A stretch of DNA of 64,000 nucleotides. It comes from Proteles cristata cristata (taxonomy: Eukaryota; Chordata; Mammalia; Carnivora; Hyaenidae). Made by a program: the position numbers and the translations under genes. Location of the stretch: positions 434,001 through 498,000 of the forward strand of contig JAESUZ010005088.1 of assembly GCA_017311185.1 (NCBI GenBank). Reading direction: 5' to 3'. The notes beneath the pieces were generated by a model, which had not been told where the DNA came from, searched no databases, and saw only the letters and a list, made by a program, of their open reading frames with translations. Of the stretch, positions 10,521-22,737 are shown in pieces (within the stretch, counting starts at the first letter, position 1; each line of letters starts with the position of its first letter).

Positions 10521-13379
10521 CCTTACGGCTCTTCCTTCTCCGGACTTCATCTTCTGATTTCCAGAGCGTGGCTCCCCAACCCTCCTCTTCGCCTGGGTCA
10601 ACAGGCCAACCCTAAGCACAGGATTGCTTGGCACAGACATCCCTTGGGTGGCCCCACTCTTAACTCCGACTCCCAACCCCAATCACCTCTCCCCTCCCTC
10701 CCCGTGGCCCTACTTTCCCGGGGTGGGGGCGGCAGGACCCCCCAGGCTCCGGCTCCCTCTCTTCTTCCCTTCCTCCAAGCTGCAGCCAGGTCTTCCTCTG
10801 ACCTGCTCCTCTCCATCTCCCTCCTGTCCCAGCGCCCAGAACCTCCGCAGGGATGGCTCCAGGGGCCCTCCCGCCTGGCCACGGGCCCCCCAGCCCGTGC
10901 ACCTGCCATCCTGCGACATGTGCGGCCAGCCCCACATCCCCGTAACATCGCTGCCCTCCCGTACGTAAGCCAGGAATACATCTACTGCAATCCACTCCTC
11001 TCCCGTCTCTGATTTTTTCACAAGTGTTTGTTTCAACCTCCAGCTTTATCAAAAGCCCTTGGAAGCAGGCTCCGGTCCTACCTCGTCACTGACTGTCCCC
11101 TCTGTGGTGCCTTGCCTGTGGCTGGATGCCTGGTAAGTGGGGCTATAATAGATGCCTAATGCATTAAAGAGTTTTCCCTTATTTCTGAGTAATTCAGTTA
11201 TTCCAAATGACATTCTCATGTTCATCTTCCATACTTGGGATAATAGCTTAAGACGATAAAGGACATGATCAGGACCCTGGGGCTGTTTGGGGTCCCTCCT
11301 CCGGGTGCCCCAATGTCAGAGGCAACAGCCTTCAGGGTCACTCATGGGGCTCTTCCAAAAAACTGTCCCACCAGGGAACTGAAGTCTGGTTCTGAGCAGG
11401 TAGGTATTTTCATGTCCCTGATGGAAAGGATTGAAAAACTTATGACATGGCTCTTAGGATATACATTTCTTTCTGTGAATGTTCCAAAGCTTCGCCCAAC
11501 TTAAAACACACTCCCAAATCGGCTGCTGCCTCTTAGATGTCTCGTTTCCCAGCCCAAAACCTATATTTTTTGTATCACCACAAACAGCAATTGATTCTAT
11601 TTCTGGTTTGCTTCAAAAACAACTCTAATGGCTCAGTCACTGTCCAAACAAGGAAGGGAAAGCCCACTTCTGTCACCATCGGAAGTCAAGTCATCTGGCT
11701 AAATGTCTCACCAACCCAGGCCCATCTATTTAATTCCTTGTTCTTGATATTTCATCATTTCAGCTCATAAAAGAGACCATGATGTAATGCCTCATAAATG
11801 CCAGAGGAGACTTTTCGAGAAGCGGCACCAGGCGGGTGCCTCAGCCAAGTTTGCTCAGGCAAAGGTTTAGGTACCTGTCGTCATGTTTCATCAGAGAGGC
11901 TGCTTCCCAAACAGAGTTCAAAGAGGTTTTGATCTCTTCGGACTTTAAAGCTTGGTGGCTTGAGCCCACATGAGATGGACTCGCTAGGGTCTCTATGTCA
12001 CCGGGGGGGCAGGGAGTGCAGGTGTCAAAACATGCATGTCCTCCCAGAGCCAACGATATCAAGGACCATTTCCTGTGAATGGATTCTTTTTTTATTTTTC
12101 ACTGTAATGTAAACTTCCTGTTGTGATTTTAACTAATTTCCTCTTGTCCAGGTCTCGTGGGAGAGGGTCCCCGGTTCGTTATAATTCTCTGAACGAAGTT
12201 TTGGCTTTTCCACGGGAGCCGAGCACGGCGGGACTTTGGTCTCTGTGGACCGTCTGCTCTGAGGTGTCTGCCCAGGTGTGATGCATTTTTCTCCTTAATT
12301 CCCAAATTCTCTGTTTTTGAAATCCGAGCATATAGCGGCTATTCACGGGTCCAGAGGAAAGAACAGTGTCTTGGCCGTAGAAGGGTGTTCGAACGATGAT
12401 TTAGGCTCATCAGATGCTATATTCAAAGCCACCGGGCGACGAGCCCCGTGCTCTCTCTCTACAAAGACAGTAATCAGAAGGGATCTCAGAGATTCTCAGG
12501 CCCAGACTTTTGTCACGTGGGCTTCGTGCAAGAGGCCCTAGTCATCCACAGTTGTGGTCTTTAAGGAAGCAGGCGAGAGACGCGTCCAGAATTACCTACC
12601 TATTGCCTACCCGCCCTCCTCCTGGCTTTCTGCTGAAATAATCCAACAAATGTATCTGGGGCAATGCCGGAGCCGTCTAAACCCCTGCGCAGCCCCAGGG
12701 AGCCCTGGCACTGAAACCGTGCAGGACACAGGTGACCCGCAGACAAAGGCCACTTCGGGGAGTCAGACGGGCTCACTGCAGGGAGCACCCGCGGGGGCTG
12801 CGGGGAGCAGAGTCAGGTCCCCGGTGGCTTCAGGCTTCCTGGGGAGATGGCTTCCACCCTCACAGCCCTCTCCCATCGTCCCCCTGGAGTGCCAAAGAAA
12901 AATTCAAATGCTGCTTTAAAATACCCCCTCCCCCCGTTTTTGACTGGATCTAAATTAAATGACCAGTGGCCCAACCTTGTGGCTTTAGAACTTTGTTCAA
13001 GATTCCATTCATCTGAGGGCCCAGTATGTACTGGATTCTGTCCCGGGACGAGGGGCCATGTACCTACTCTGACAAGCCCAGTCCGGGAGGGACGGGGCCA
13101 CCAGATAAAGTATTGCTAAGACTATTCTTCTCCTAAGGAGCCTGCATAGCTTACCTGAGATTCACCTTTAACTGGCTGTACTGCGTTTGCCTGTGTCAAA
13201 GTTGGCCACCCTGAGCGGGGAAGGTAGACATGATTAGGGAGAGAAAAGGGCTCTCAGAGCCCCTGGAGAGCCTCCAGGCCAAGGTTAAGTTGTGGGATCC
13301 TGGGAACGCAGTCTCCCTTACAATGGAAATCTTTTTTTTTTTTTTTTTTAAACGTTCTCTCCTCACTTTTAAATATGTT
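10521..13379. other. Unassigned sequence, about 2.9 kb
   Basis: 10.5-11.1 kb is GC-rich and 11.1-13.4 kb is mixed. Several overlapping open frames of 110-130 codons at 10.6-11.05 kb occur on both strands in competing frames and are not convincing. The words aagggatctcagagattctc (12478-12497) faintly recall an old MIR-like core. A pure T run lies at about 13331-13349. No gene is supported. Confidence 0.45.
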
Positions 13380-13750
13380 ATGTGCAAATGGCCTGAGGTT
13401 GCAAGGCTGGCCATGTTCCCTTTGCTTCCCCATCCTGCTGACCCTTTGCCCCCTGGCTTCTGTTGGGTTTGGCCAGTGGGCAGGACCTTCAGGAGACAGG
13501 TCGGCAGAAGAGTGACCGAAGGTTACAACTCCTGCCAGGTGACTTCTCCACACGGCTGTTGTCCCTGTTTGGGTGCCCCCGGCCCCTTTAGAACCAGCGG
13601 TGGCCTCAGCCCACCCCCCCACCCCGGCCCCCACCTTGGCACCTAGCCCAGGTGCACGTCCCATACCTTGGCAAATAAATTCTGCTGAAATTTCCTAGTT
13701 TAGTTGAGCTCCAACTTCCTGCACAGAACCGGACTAGACTAATACAGTGG
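13380..13750 (+). mobile_element. Old interspersed repeat, family not named
   Basis: Words such as ggcttctgttgggtttggcc near 13457, a polyadenylation-type AATAAA at 13674-13679 and the terminal ggactagactaatacag (13732-13748) are familiar from a widespread ancient mammalian repeat. I cannot name it safely. It abuts the 96-bp tandem array exactly. Confidence 0.45.
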
Positions 13751-13752
13751 TC

Positions 13753-14126
13753 ATTTCTTGCGCAAATTAATCTATAAATACAACAACAAGTAACCCAAAG
13801 TCCCATTAGGATTTCTTATTTTCTTTTGCTTTGTTGTTTTTTTTTTTAATTTCTTGCGCAAATTAATCTATAAATACAACAACAAGTAACCCAAAGTCCC
13901 ATTAGGATTTCTTGTTTTCTTTTGCTTTGTTGTTTTTTTTTTTAATTTCTTGCGCAAATTAATCTATAAATACAACAACAAGTAACCCAAAGTCCCATTA
14001 GTCTTGTCCCATTCTTGTTTTCTTTTGCTTTGTTGTTTTTTTAAAATTTCTTGTGCAAATTAATCTATAAATACAACAACAAGTAACCCAAAGTCCCATT
14101 AGGATTTCTTGTTCTCTTTTGCTTTT
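13753..14126. repeat. 96-bp tandem repeat, about 3.9 copies
   Basis: Units begin with atttcttgcgcaaattaatc at 13753, 13849, 13945 and 14046 (spacings 96, 96, 101). Each holds ataaatacaacaacaagtaa and agtcccattagg, then a T run. The first three units are nearly identical. The third has a small insertion (gtcttgtcccatt), and the fourth has ttgtgcaaa in place of ttgcgcaaa. The high identity points to recent amplification. Confidence 0.96.
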
Positions 14127-14335
14127 TTTTTTTTTTTAATTTTAAAGTGTTTATTTATTTTTGAGAGAGAGACAGGGAGAGCCAAGGAGGGCAGAGGGAG
14201 AGACAGAATCTGAAACAGGCTCCAGGCCCCGAACTATCAGCACAGAGCCTGATGAGGGGCTCGAACTCACAAACGGGGAGATCATGACCTGAGCCAAAAT
14301 CGGATGCTTAACTGACTGAGCCACCGGGCGCCCCA
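14127..14335 (-). mobile_element. CAN-SINE, minus strand
   Basis: Reverse-oriented copy ending ccaccgggcgcccc. Its poly(A) tail (seen as T) merges with the T run of the fourth 96-bp unit, so it probably inserted into that T tract. Confidence 0.95.
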
Positions 14336-15154
14336 AGAAGCATAATTTTATTCAAAAGTCTTTCTTCTTTTCCATAGTTATGGAGGTCATATGTTTGTAT
14401 TTTTCCATTAAAAACACTTCACATTCTTGATAAAGTAATCAAGGTGCCTCTTAGTCAAATGCTTTATTAATGAAACAATTCTGGCCCGCTTAACTACTCA
14501 CTAAAATAAAATTAAACTAAATTTTAAAAATTAAAATTAAAAAGCTATGATCAATCTATACCCTGTCCAGTGTCTGTATGCCATTATCAACTCTTACTGG
14601 GTATAACATTTCATAAATGTTTGACTGATGTAATTAATACACAGGTAATAGGATTACTCTCCAAACATACTAGCTGTTTGTAAGTTATTGTTATTGTTTT
14701 GTAAGACCAACTGTTACTCAGCTTGTGGTCATCCCTGGCCCCGTGCTCTTTACCCTTCTACTTTGGATTTAGTTACTCCCTGTTCCCTATTAGAATGAGT
14801 ATGTTTTCTTCTATAACTTCTGTCTTGTAATTCTCCACTAAGTTTTATAATTTTTAAGATAATGTTAAATTTCTTTCCTGTTTTACAGAAATTTTTGTGC
14901 CTAAAGATTCCGTGAATACAGTTTGGCCAGATCTTGAAGGTCCAGTTATTAACACCAATATTTGACCTAACGTAAATAACTTTCATAAAATAAGCTTCTA
15001 GGATATAACGGAACATCTGAAATTTTATTTTAAATATTCAAGAAAGAGAGCTTTTAAAACTCGATAGTCACATTTTCAAGGTTTAACACTACAGTGTGGA
15101 AAAATCTCTCAAGATGTCAACTGTATCTCTCTCATAGGCGCAGTTGCAATATTA
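14336..15154. other. Unassigned AT-rich sequence
   Basis: No recognised repeat. A run of aaaattaaa words lies at 14510-14540. No coding frame is supported. Confidence 0.45.
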
Positions 15155-15166
15155 AAAAGGTGTCAC

Positions 15167-15361
15167 GGGTGCCTGGGTGGCTCAGTCGGTTGAGCCTCTG
15201 ACTCTTGGTTTCAGCACAGGTCATGGTCCCGGGGTCATGGGATCGAGCCCCACATTGAGCTCTGCGCTGAGCGTGGAGTCTTCTTGGGACTCTCTCTCTT
15301 CTTCCTCTCCCCTACTCACGTGTGTGCTCTCTCGCTCTCTTTCTCAAATACAAACAAACAA
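15167..15361 (+). mobile_element. CAN-SINE, older subtype, plus strand
   Basis: The tRNA-like head is present, but the body reads ctgcgctgagcgtggagtc instead of the common ctgacagctcagagcctgg. This resembles the older subtype shared across carnivores. The tail is caaatacaaacaaacaaataa. Flanks aaaaaggtgtcac (15155-15167) and ataaagtgctcac (about 15362-15374) are a probable TSD. Confidence 0.94.
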
Positions 15362-15375
15362 ATAAAGTGCTCACC

Positions 15376-16254
15376 TTTGGTTGCTGAAGGAATAGCACAT
15401 AATGTTTCTCTTCTCTCCAGCACTTCTTCATTGAGTCACACTTTTTATATTCTCAGCTATGTCTGGAGAGAGGATGAGTTATCATTCATATATTAGACAT
15501 GGGTTTAGAGCCTTGTTCTCCTTGAGAAACTTTGATGTTATGCTTGTAATTCATCCTACAAGACACGGGGCTTTCCGAGTGGGGCTTCTCTTGAAAAGGC
15601 TCATCACCTAGATGGATTTTACTATAAGTTAAATATAATCCTTCAAGATTTTGCTTAATGTCATGAATGCAAGTCGACTCCAGACACAATGAGAATTGCA
15701 AAAACAATCTAATCTCCCTTGTTCTGCCCTATACAATTATTTATGTTTTTACAGACTTTGTTGCCACGACGATCTTTTTCAAGTTATCTAGCTAACACAC
15801 TTTCCCTATTCACATTACATGTCAGCCTACTTCCCTACGTTTTCATTTTTTGAGTGTAATCACTTTTGCACACAAAATTAACTTCTCTCACATCAGTTAC
15901 TCTAGCATCTTTTTCTTACCATCGTGCATTGATTCTTCAGCTGACCGAATTTTAAGATAAAGAGCACCTAGAAGATTTTTTTCTCCAAGGAGCGTCTAAA
16001 ACACCCATATTTTGAAAGGGGGTTTATCAATACTGACCCAGAATTCTAATTATATTCTTATTTAAATTCCTGACATTAAGCCGATGAGTTATGGTGGCAG
16101 CCTTTGTAATTACACAGAAGGTCAAGGATGCCGGAAATGGCGTGTGGAGGCAGGCGTGCGGCTCCTCCGTCAAAGCCAAAGCCACAAGGAAGATTTGGGG
16201 CAAATACAAGAGCCAATGCTAAATTTTGGTCCGACCCTATGCCATCAAAGACAT
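15376..16254. other. Unassigned AT-rich sequence
   Basis: No recognised repeat or gene. Open frames are at most about 74 codons. Confidence 0.45.
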
Positions 16255-16435
16255 TGGATGTTGGAACCAGATGGCCTGGGTTGGCCTCCTAATTCTGCCA
16301 CTTACTGACTGTGTGAACTTGGATGAGTTCCCCTCTGTGCCTCTGTCTCCCTATCCATAAAATGGGAATAATAGAGTACCTGCCTCATCAGGTTGTGATG
16401 CTTGAAAGTGTGTCTGTCATATAGTAAGTGTAAGT
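16255..16435 (+). mobile_element. MIR relic, plus strand
   Basis: Good match in order to MIR: cagatggcctgggttggcc, cttactgactgtgtgaactt, tctgtgcctctgtctccct, ataaaatgggaataatagag, then tacctgcctcatcaggttg. Confidence 0.93.
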
Positions 16436-17394
16436 GTGTAAGTCTTCGCTGCTGCTTCCATTGTTATAAGTAGCGTCAGTGAACCTTAATTCACGATTTA
16501 TTGCCGTCAGTAAACTATTCCCAAGAGGAAAGAAAAGAGAGAAATAAGGCAATAAGAAACAGTGACTGGAGCAGAGACCTTCCACGTCGTTTAGAAAATT
16601 TTGGAAGAATATAAATAATAGAATTAATCATAATTGTCTCTCATCCTTTATCCTATATAAGGGATTTTCCATTAGCTGAACAAATGTTTAATAACTTAAT
16701 GATGGGGATTGTCAAACATACCCAAAGATACAGAGATCCCTATAAGGAACTGTACTTGCCCACCCCTGCCTTCGCGACGACTGACCCCCCAGCTTCCTGT
16801 TTAACTGGGTGCATTCGATCAGAACCTTCAAATCACTGGTCACGTGCCAGACAAAGCAGCACGAGGTCAGCGGTTCCACAAAATCACGCTGTTTAAGGCT
16901 TTTAACTTATCCGAGAGATGGAAAGAGGGAGTAGGAATTTAGCCCCTGGTCCACATGTTTACGCTAAAGAATAATTTTTCACATGGTTGATTCAAATTCT
17001 ATTCCAACTGTTGATAATAGAAGAGGCACAAATCACTCTGGTTGATTTTGGTCTTAGCTGTGCTCTCATGTGTCAAATACTTTTGCTGCCAGCAGATCAA
17101 ATGAAAGCTCAGAGCACTCTGATGTCGATGGACCAAATACAGACTCTTCATGGTGGCCTCAAGTGGCTGTACCAATGCATTCATCTGCCAAGACACCCCC
17201 ACCCCCAGGCCTAGAGAACCAATATCGGTAGTGCCCTTTGGGCTTCGTCACATCACGGCTCTCATGGAAAATACAGGGTTTTAGGCATGTTTAGGGGTAA
17301 CAGACAGGGGTGCACGTAGCCAGGTGCCTGTAACCGACAGGTCTGCCTGCCACGGGAAGCCCTTGTGCCCTGCATGATGGTTGGGAAGCTGTAT
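16436..17394. other. Unassigned sequence, about 1 kb
   Basis: AT-rich, with no recognised repeat and only short open frames (up to 75 codons). Confidence 0.45.
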
Positions 17395-17545
17395 GCTGTA
17401 CTGATGTTTTATATGTACTGACTTACTTAAGCCTTACTACTATCCTGCAAAGAAGGTCCCATCATCCTCTATTCACGGTTGAAAACACTGAACTGCAGAG
17501 AGCTGAAGCCGCCTACCCGCGATCACACAGCCAGGAAGTGGCAGT
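17395..17545 (-). mobile_element. MIR relic, minus strand
   Basis: Shows cttacttaagccttactact, then catcctctattcacggttga, then gcgatcacacagccaggaag, which is the reverse-complement order of MIR. Confidence 0.88.
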
Positions 17546-18437
17546 CATTGCTGGGACAATGTCCTGTGCACTCTCAGCTTCTCCAGTAAATCTTCGCTGA
17601 TTACCCCATGTTTCCAACTTAACCACACCATAACATGCACGAAAGCCTGAAGGTATGGCCTCTTCCTCCACCTCATCTGTCCTTTTTGCGATTCCATATG
17701 AGGTCCCAAACTGCTAAAACATATGAACCAAAAAAAAAAAAAATGCTGAGCACAGGTGATGCTCAAATACCCTCTGGCCAACTGACCAACCACATAAAAA
17801 CTATTTAACCCCTAACACCTGAAGATGCTCAAAATATTTGATGATGATAAAAAACAAATGAGGCAAAAAAACCAAGATAAGATCTGGGAGAGATGATTCA
17901 TAATCTGTTTTATCAGCATTGGATGGGTCAGAAAGCCCAGAGAAGAGAACACTTCTAAGTTCCTCATCAATACAAGATGGAGACTCAGAATGTCTTAGCC
18001 TTCTCAGACTCCTCTACTCTTACACATTGGGAACTTCTTATTCTTTCTGGCACCATCTCAGATCTGTGTTTTCATCTCTGTGAATTCCTGAGAATGCAAT
18101 CATATTACTGAAGTCACACTCGATCTGCCCTAAAACAAATACGCAAACAGAAAAGCTTCAGAAAGCTCAGTGATTACCTGAAATCGATGCCAGTGTAGAC
18201 GGACATCGTGACCAGTACAGCATAAGCTGCCCAGATCATGGTTTTGCCAAGTTTTTGTTAGCCTGAGCAGCACAAATCTTCCTTTCGGTGGAGATGAATC
18301 ACTGAAATCAGGAAACAAAGTGATTTTAATAAGTAATAATCACAATGACACATCTCATTTGTAATATTTACAAAATGTCCTTGACATCATCAAGTCCATG
18401 GGCCTGGAAGAGGGTGGAGAAGAAGAAAAAGCACAAA
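17546..18437. other. Unassigned sequence
   Basis: Contains an A run at about 17731-17743. No recognised repeat or coding region. Confidence 0.45.
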
Positions 18438-18650
18438 CAGTCACTGAGTGCCTGCTAGAAGCCAGGCAATTCCATTTGCCTGGTAAATATCTTGGGGACA
18501 GAGGTGTGATTATTCTTGATTTCCAGATGAAGAAACGGACTCGGAGAGGTTAAGGAATGTACCCAAATCACACAGCAAGAAAGTGGCAGAGGAAAGATTA
18601 GGAGACAGTTCTGCCCAGTGCTAAAGCCCATGAATTCCCATAAACATTCT
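18438..18650 (-). mobile_element. MIR relic, minus strand
   Basis: Ordered words are actgagtgcctgctagaagc, then ttccagatgaagaaacgga, then gagaggttaaggaatgtacc and atcacacagcaagaaagtgg. The element is well preserved for its age. Confidence 0.92.
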
Positions 18651-18975
18651 GCTGCCCCTTAGAGTACCCTGAGAGAAACTTTAAGAAATTATGTGGATTC
18701 ATTAATTTCCCAAAGATTCGGTTTTAGCCCCACACCTAAGTAGAAAATGACATTTTTTCAAGATGCACAACTTAATGGAAACACCAGGAGGAAGAGTCAA
18801 AGACAATCGACATGGCTGAGAGTTTCAGATCACTGGCTTTGATTACTGGCAAACAGAGATCATCTTGGGACTCATATTCTCCAGTGTCACCTCATTAAGA
18901 TTGTGGAAACCTATATCATGATATTCGTAATCCAAATATAAGTGGATTGAATCTATCAGTGAAAAGGCAGACATT

Positions 18976-19185
18976 TTTTTTTTAATGTTTAATTATTTTT
19001 GAGAGAGAGACACAGAGTGTGAGCAGGGGAGGGTCAGAGAGAGAGGGAGACACAGAATCCGAAGCAGGCTCCAGGCTCTGAACTGTCAGCACAGAGCCCG
19101 ATGCGGGGCTCAAACCCATGGACTGTGAGATCATGACCAGAGCTGAAGTCGGCCGCTTTAGCCGACTGAACCACCCAGGCACCCC
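18976..19185 (-). mobile_element. CAN-SINE, minus strand, in the L1 relic
   Basis: Complete reverse copy. A perfect 12-bp TSD aaggcagacatt flanks it at 18964-18975 and 19186-19197. Confidence 0.98.
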
Positions 19186-20150
19186 AAGGCAGACATTATT
19201 ATATGGGGAGAAATCTTGTTTGGGATACACCTGAGCAAAAAGACATGGGGAAAGATGTACCAGGAAAATATTAATCAGAGGAAAACTGGCTCAATGTCAC
19301 AAAAAAGTAGATTCTAAGACAGAAAATGTTATGATACAATGATATAGTTTTCAACTCACCAGGAAGACATAAGAATTCCAAGTGAACATGCATCCAATAA
19401 AAAAGTTTCACTCCATATAAATAAAAAATTGATAGAAATATAGGGAGAAATTAACAAATCTACCAATGGTTCTCTCTCAATTATTGCTAAGTCAAGCAGC
19501 AAAAAATACTCAAAAAATATATTTGGACAATTGTGATCTCATAGCCATGTGTAAGCTCCTAAATGTACCAGTTAGAGAATGCCCATGTTCCTTAAATATA
19601 CATGGAAGGGTTATAAAAATTAGTTACGTACTAGATCATAAGCCCATCTCAACAAATTTGAAAAAATAAATATCACATTCATCACATTTTTAAACACAAT
19701 ATCAATACAAAAAGATAGGATGTTTTCGTATATTGGAATTTAGAAAATAGAAAATAATTCATGACTCCAAAAAGAAATTATCATGAAAATCTAGAAATAC
19801 TTAGACCAATCATGAAAAACACACACTCGTGTGTCATAGCGAAAGAGATACTTAGAGGGAAATGCATAGTCCTAAATACTTACACAGTAAAATCTTGGTT
19901 TGCCAGCATAATTTTTTCCATAAACATACTTGTAATCCATAGCACCTGTGCGTCAAAGTGAGTTTTCAAGAACCTTTGGCTCAGTTGTGATCACGGGACC
20001 GTAAGTATCATGCACTACTCATCCTGCAAGACATCGCTCGTTCATCAACTTCAAATTTATTATAAATGTTTGTTCATCTTGTGGAACACTCACAGAACAA
20101 GTTACTCGTGGTCCAAGGTTTCACTGTATTTGCAAAGAATAAAGACTCAA

Positions 20151-20364
20151 GGGGCACCTGGGTGGCTCAATCGGTTAAGCGTTGACTTTGGCTCAGGTCA
20201 TGATCTCACAGCTCATGAGTTCGAGCCCCATATTGGGCTCTGTGCTGATATCTCAGAGCCTGGAACCTACCTCAGATTCTGTGCCTCCCTCTCTTTCTGT
20301 GTCCCTTCCCTGCTTGTACTCTGTCTCTGTCTCTCTCTCTCTCAAAAATAAATAAACATTAAAA
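20151..20364 (+). mobile_element. CAN-SINE, plus strand, in the L1 relic
   Basis: Complete copy between aaagaataaagactcaa (20134-20150) and aaagaataaaaactcaa (20365-20381), a 16/17 TSD. Confidence 0.98.
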
Positions 20365-20719
20365 AAAGAATAAAAACTCAAAATTAATGAGCTAACTCCA
20401 ACTAAAAACAGTAAGAGGAAAAACACAACATCCATCCAAAGAAATAGAAAGCAGAGATAATAAAGTAAAGAGCAGGCATCAATGAATGGGAGTGGGGGGA
20501 AATACACTAGAAATAATTGACAAAACCAAATGCTGGTCCTTTGGAAAGACTAGTAAAATAGACTAATTTCTGAAGACACTGCTCCAGAAAGAAGAGAAGG
20601 CATAAGTATTTAACCACAAATCCAGCAGAAACTAAAAAGATAAGTAAAATCCATAAACAGTTTTATACGGATATACTTGACAGGTAAAATAGACAATCTT
20701 CTACAAAAATGCAATTTCT

Positions 20720-20944
20720 TGGGGCACCTGGGTGGCTCAGTCACTTAAGCGTCTGACTTCAGCTCAGGTCATGATGTCATGGTTTGTGGGTTCAGGCCCC
20801 AAGTTAGGCTCAGTGCTCCAAACCTGGAGCCTGCTTCAAATTCTGTGTCTCCTCCTCTCTCTGTCCCTCCCCCCCACTCTCTCTCTCAAAATAAATAAAC
20901 ATTAATAAAATTTTTGTTTAATAAACATTAAAGAATTTTTAAAG
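20720..20944 (+). mobile_element. CAN-SINE, plus strand, in the L1 relic
   Basis: TSD aaaaatgcaatttct is exact at 20705-20719 and 20945-20959. The tail is unusual: after ataaataaacattaataaaa there is a second ttgtttaataaacattaaag block, as if the tail region had been partly duplicated. Confidence 0.97.
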
Positions 20945-21304
20945 AAAAATGCAATTTCTCAATGCTGACTCAAGAAGAAATAGAAAGTTTGGATAGTCCT
21001 ATAATTGTTTTAATAATGGAAACAGTATTAAAAGTTCTGCCAAAGCAAAATACCAAGGTTGGATAGTTTCACAGGTAAGTGCCCCCAGATTTTCATGGAA
21101 CCTATCATTCCAATCTAATGAAGATTCTTCTTGTACTCAAGAACAAAGATAGCACTCTCCAACTCATTCTAAGAGCTCAGTGTGATCTTGATTTTCAAAA
21201 GCAGGCAAGGTCAGTAAGAGAAATGGAAATTATAACTCAGTCTCATTCATATATACAGATTGGTGCAGAATCCTTTTAAAAATTAGCAAAGTTGATCTAG
21301 TCAT

Positions 21305-21489
21305 TTTTTTAAGAGAGAGAGAATATGAGCAGGAGAGTGGGTTAGAGGGAGAGAGAGAGAATCCCGAGCAGGCTCCACACTCAGCACAGAGCCCAACACA
21401 GGATTTGATCCCATGCCATGACCCTGGTATCATGATCTGAGCTGAAATCAAGAGTCAGATACTCAGCCAACTGAGCCACCAGATGCCCC
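21305..21489 (-). mobile_element. CAN-SINE, minus strand, shortened body, in the L1 relic
   Basis: Reverse copy lacking part of the central body: gcaggctccacactcagcac is followed directly by agagcccaacacagg. Flanks gatctagtcat (21294-21304) and aatcgagtcat (21491-21501) are a probable diverged TSD. Confidence 0.93.
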
Positions 21490-21580
21490 AAATCGAGTCA
21501 TGTTCTTAAAAGATCCTGTTATATTATTCCAGGAGTGCAAGGTTGAGCTGACTTCAGGACACCTGATATCATTTCATCAT

Positions 21581-22323
21581 GAAGAACTCACTTTACCCAA
21601 AGAGAGATCTGGCCTTTGTTCCAGCTCCCGGGAGGTCTCCTCCAAATTCTTGACATTTCCCAAGTAAAAGGAGTGTTTTTATTATTCATGATGGGCTCCC
21701 TGGACCACCGTTGAGATTTTGCCCTGATAAGATGACTCAGGGTGGGCACTGCCTGGGCCAGAAAGACCAGCAATGTGATTAGAGAGTTGGGACTTTGGGC
21801 CATTTGAAATCAGTCTGACTTGGGTGGGGGTGGGGAGCAGGAGTGTTGCTAGAAATTGAAGTCAAAACCACATGGATCGAAAATAATTCAATCGATCGCT
21901 CCTATGTAACGAAGACTCCATCATGATTCTGGACACCAAAGCTTCCTAGGGTGGGCCAAACTGCATCTTGCCACACTTTGAGGCTGGGAAGGTAACACCT
22001 CCCTGAGGACACAAAAGCTTTGTGTCTGAAACCCAGCCCCCCCAGTTCCAAATTCTGCCTTATGTAACTCTTCGCTTGGAGGGCTCTGGTTTGTATCTTT
22101 TTGCTAAAATAAAACTGTAATGATAAGTATAGTGCTTTCCTGAGTGTGTGAGTCATTGTAGGGAACCAAGCAAATCCAGACCCCCAACTGTGTAGCCAGC
22201 TGGTCTGGGGGCTCCTGGGACCTTACTCTAACCCTGGCCTGGTGTCATAAGTTGATGCTGACTTGACGGTTTGGAGGACCATGCCTTTCACCTTGAGTTT
22301 GGACAGCTCTGGGTTGCCATCTT
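21581..22323 (+). mobile_element. Solitary ERV-type LTR (family uncertain) inside the L1 relic
   Basis: About 740 bp of non-L1 sequence separates L1 words ending tgatatcatttcatcat from L1 words resuming at aataacagactgaatgag, so it is a clean insertion. The segment contains ctcctatgtaacgaagactcc and then a late AATAAA at 22108-22113, followed by a gtgctttcctgagtgtgtgag-like R/U5 stretch (longest quoted run shortened in other entries). This is the layout of ERVL-type LTRs. No internal retroviral genes are attached. Exact ends and TSD are not resolved. Confidence 0.6.
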
Positions 22324-22527
22324 CCACAATAACAGACTGAATGAGAAAGAACTTTGATAATCTCAATGGATGCAAAAAAAAAATTGATAAAATTCCTCTT
22401 CGTTTCAATTTAAAAAAAAGAAATTGTTAGTTTCTAGTTAGTACTAGGATTAGAATAAACTTTCCTTAACCTGACAGAGAACTATAAACAGACAGTATAA
22501 ATATAAAAATGTTTGAAATATTCCCTT

Positions 22528-22737
22528 TAAAATTTTTTTAATGTTTATTTTTGAGAGAGAGAGAGAGAGGGAGGGAGAGAGGGAGAGGGTCAGAGAGAGA
22601 GGGAGACACAGAATCCAAAGCAGGCTCCAGGCTCTGAGCTGTCAGCACAGAGCCCGACACGGGGCTTGAACTCAAGAACTGTGAGATGACCTGGGTCAAA
22701 GTTGGATGCTCAACTGAGTGAGCCACCCAGGTGCCCC
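22528..22737 (-). mobile_element. CAN-SINE, minus strand, in the L1 relic
   Basis: Complete reverse copy with an expanded GA run (22555-22590), ending ccacccaggtgcccc. No clear TSD is visible by eye. Confidence 0.95.

Noticed and set aside
13753..14126. Regular repeats considered as a CRISPR-like array
   Set aside because: Units are head-to-tail with no variable spacers, and the sequence is vertebrate nuclear DNA.
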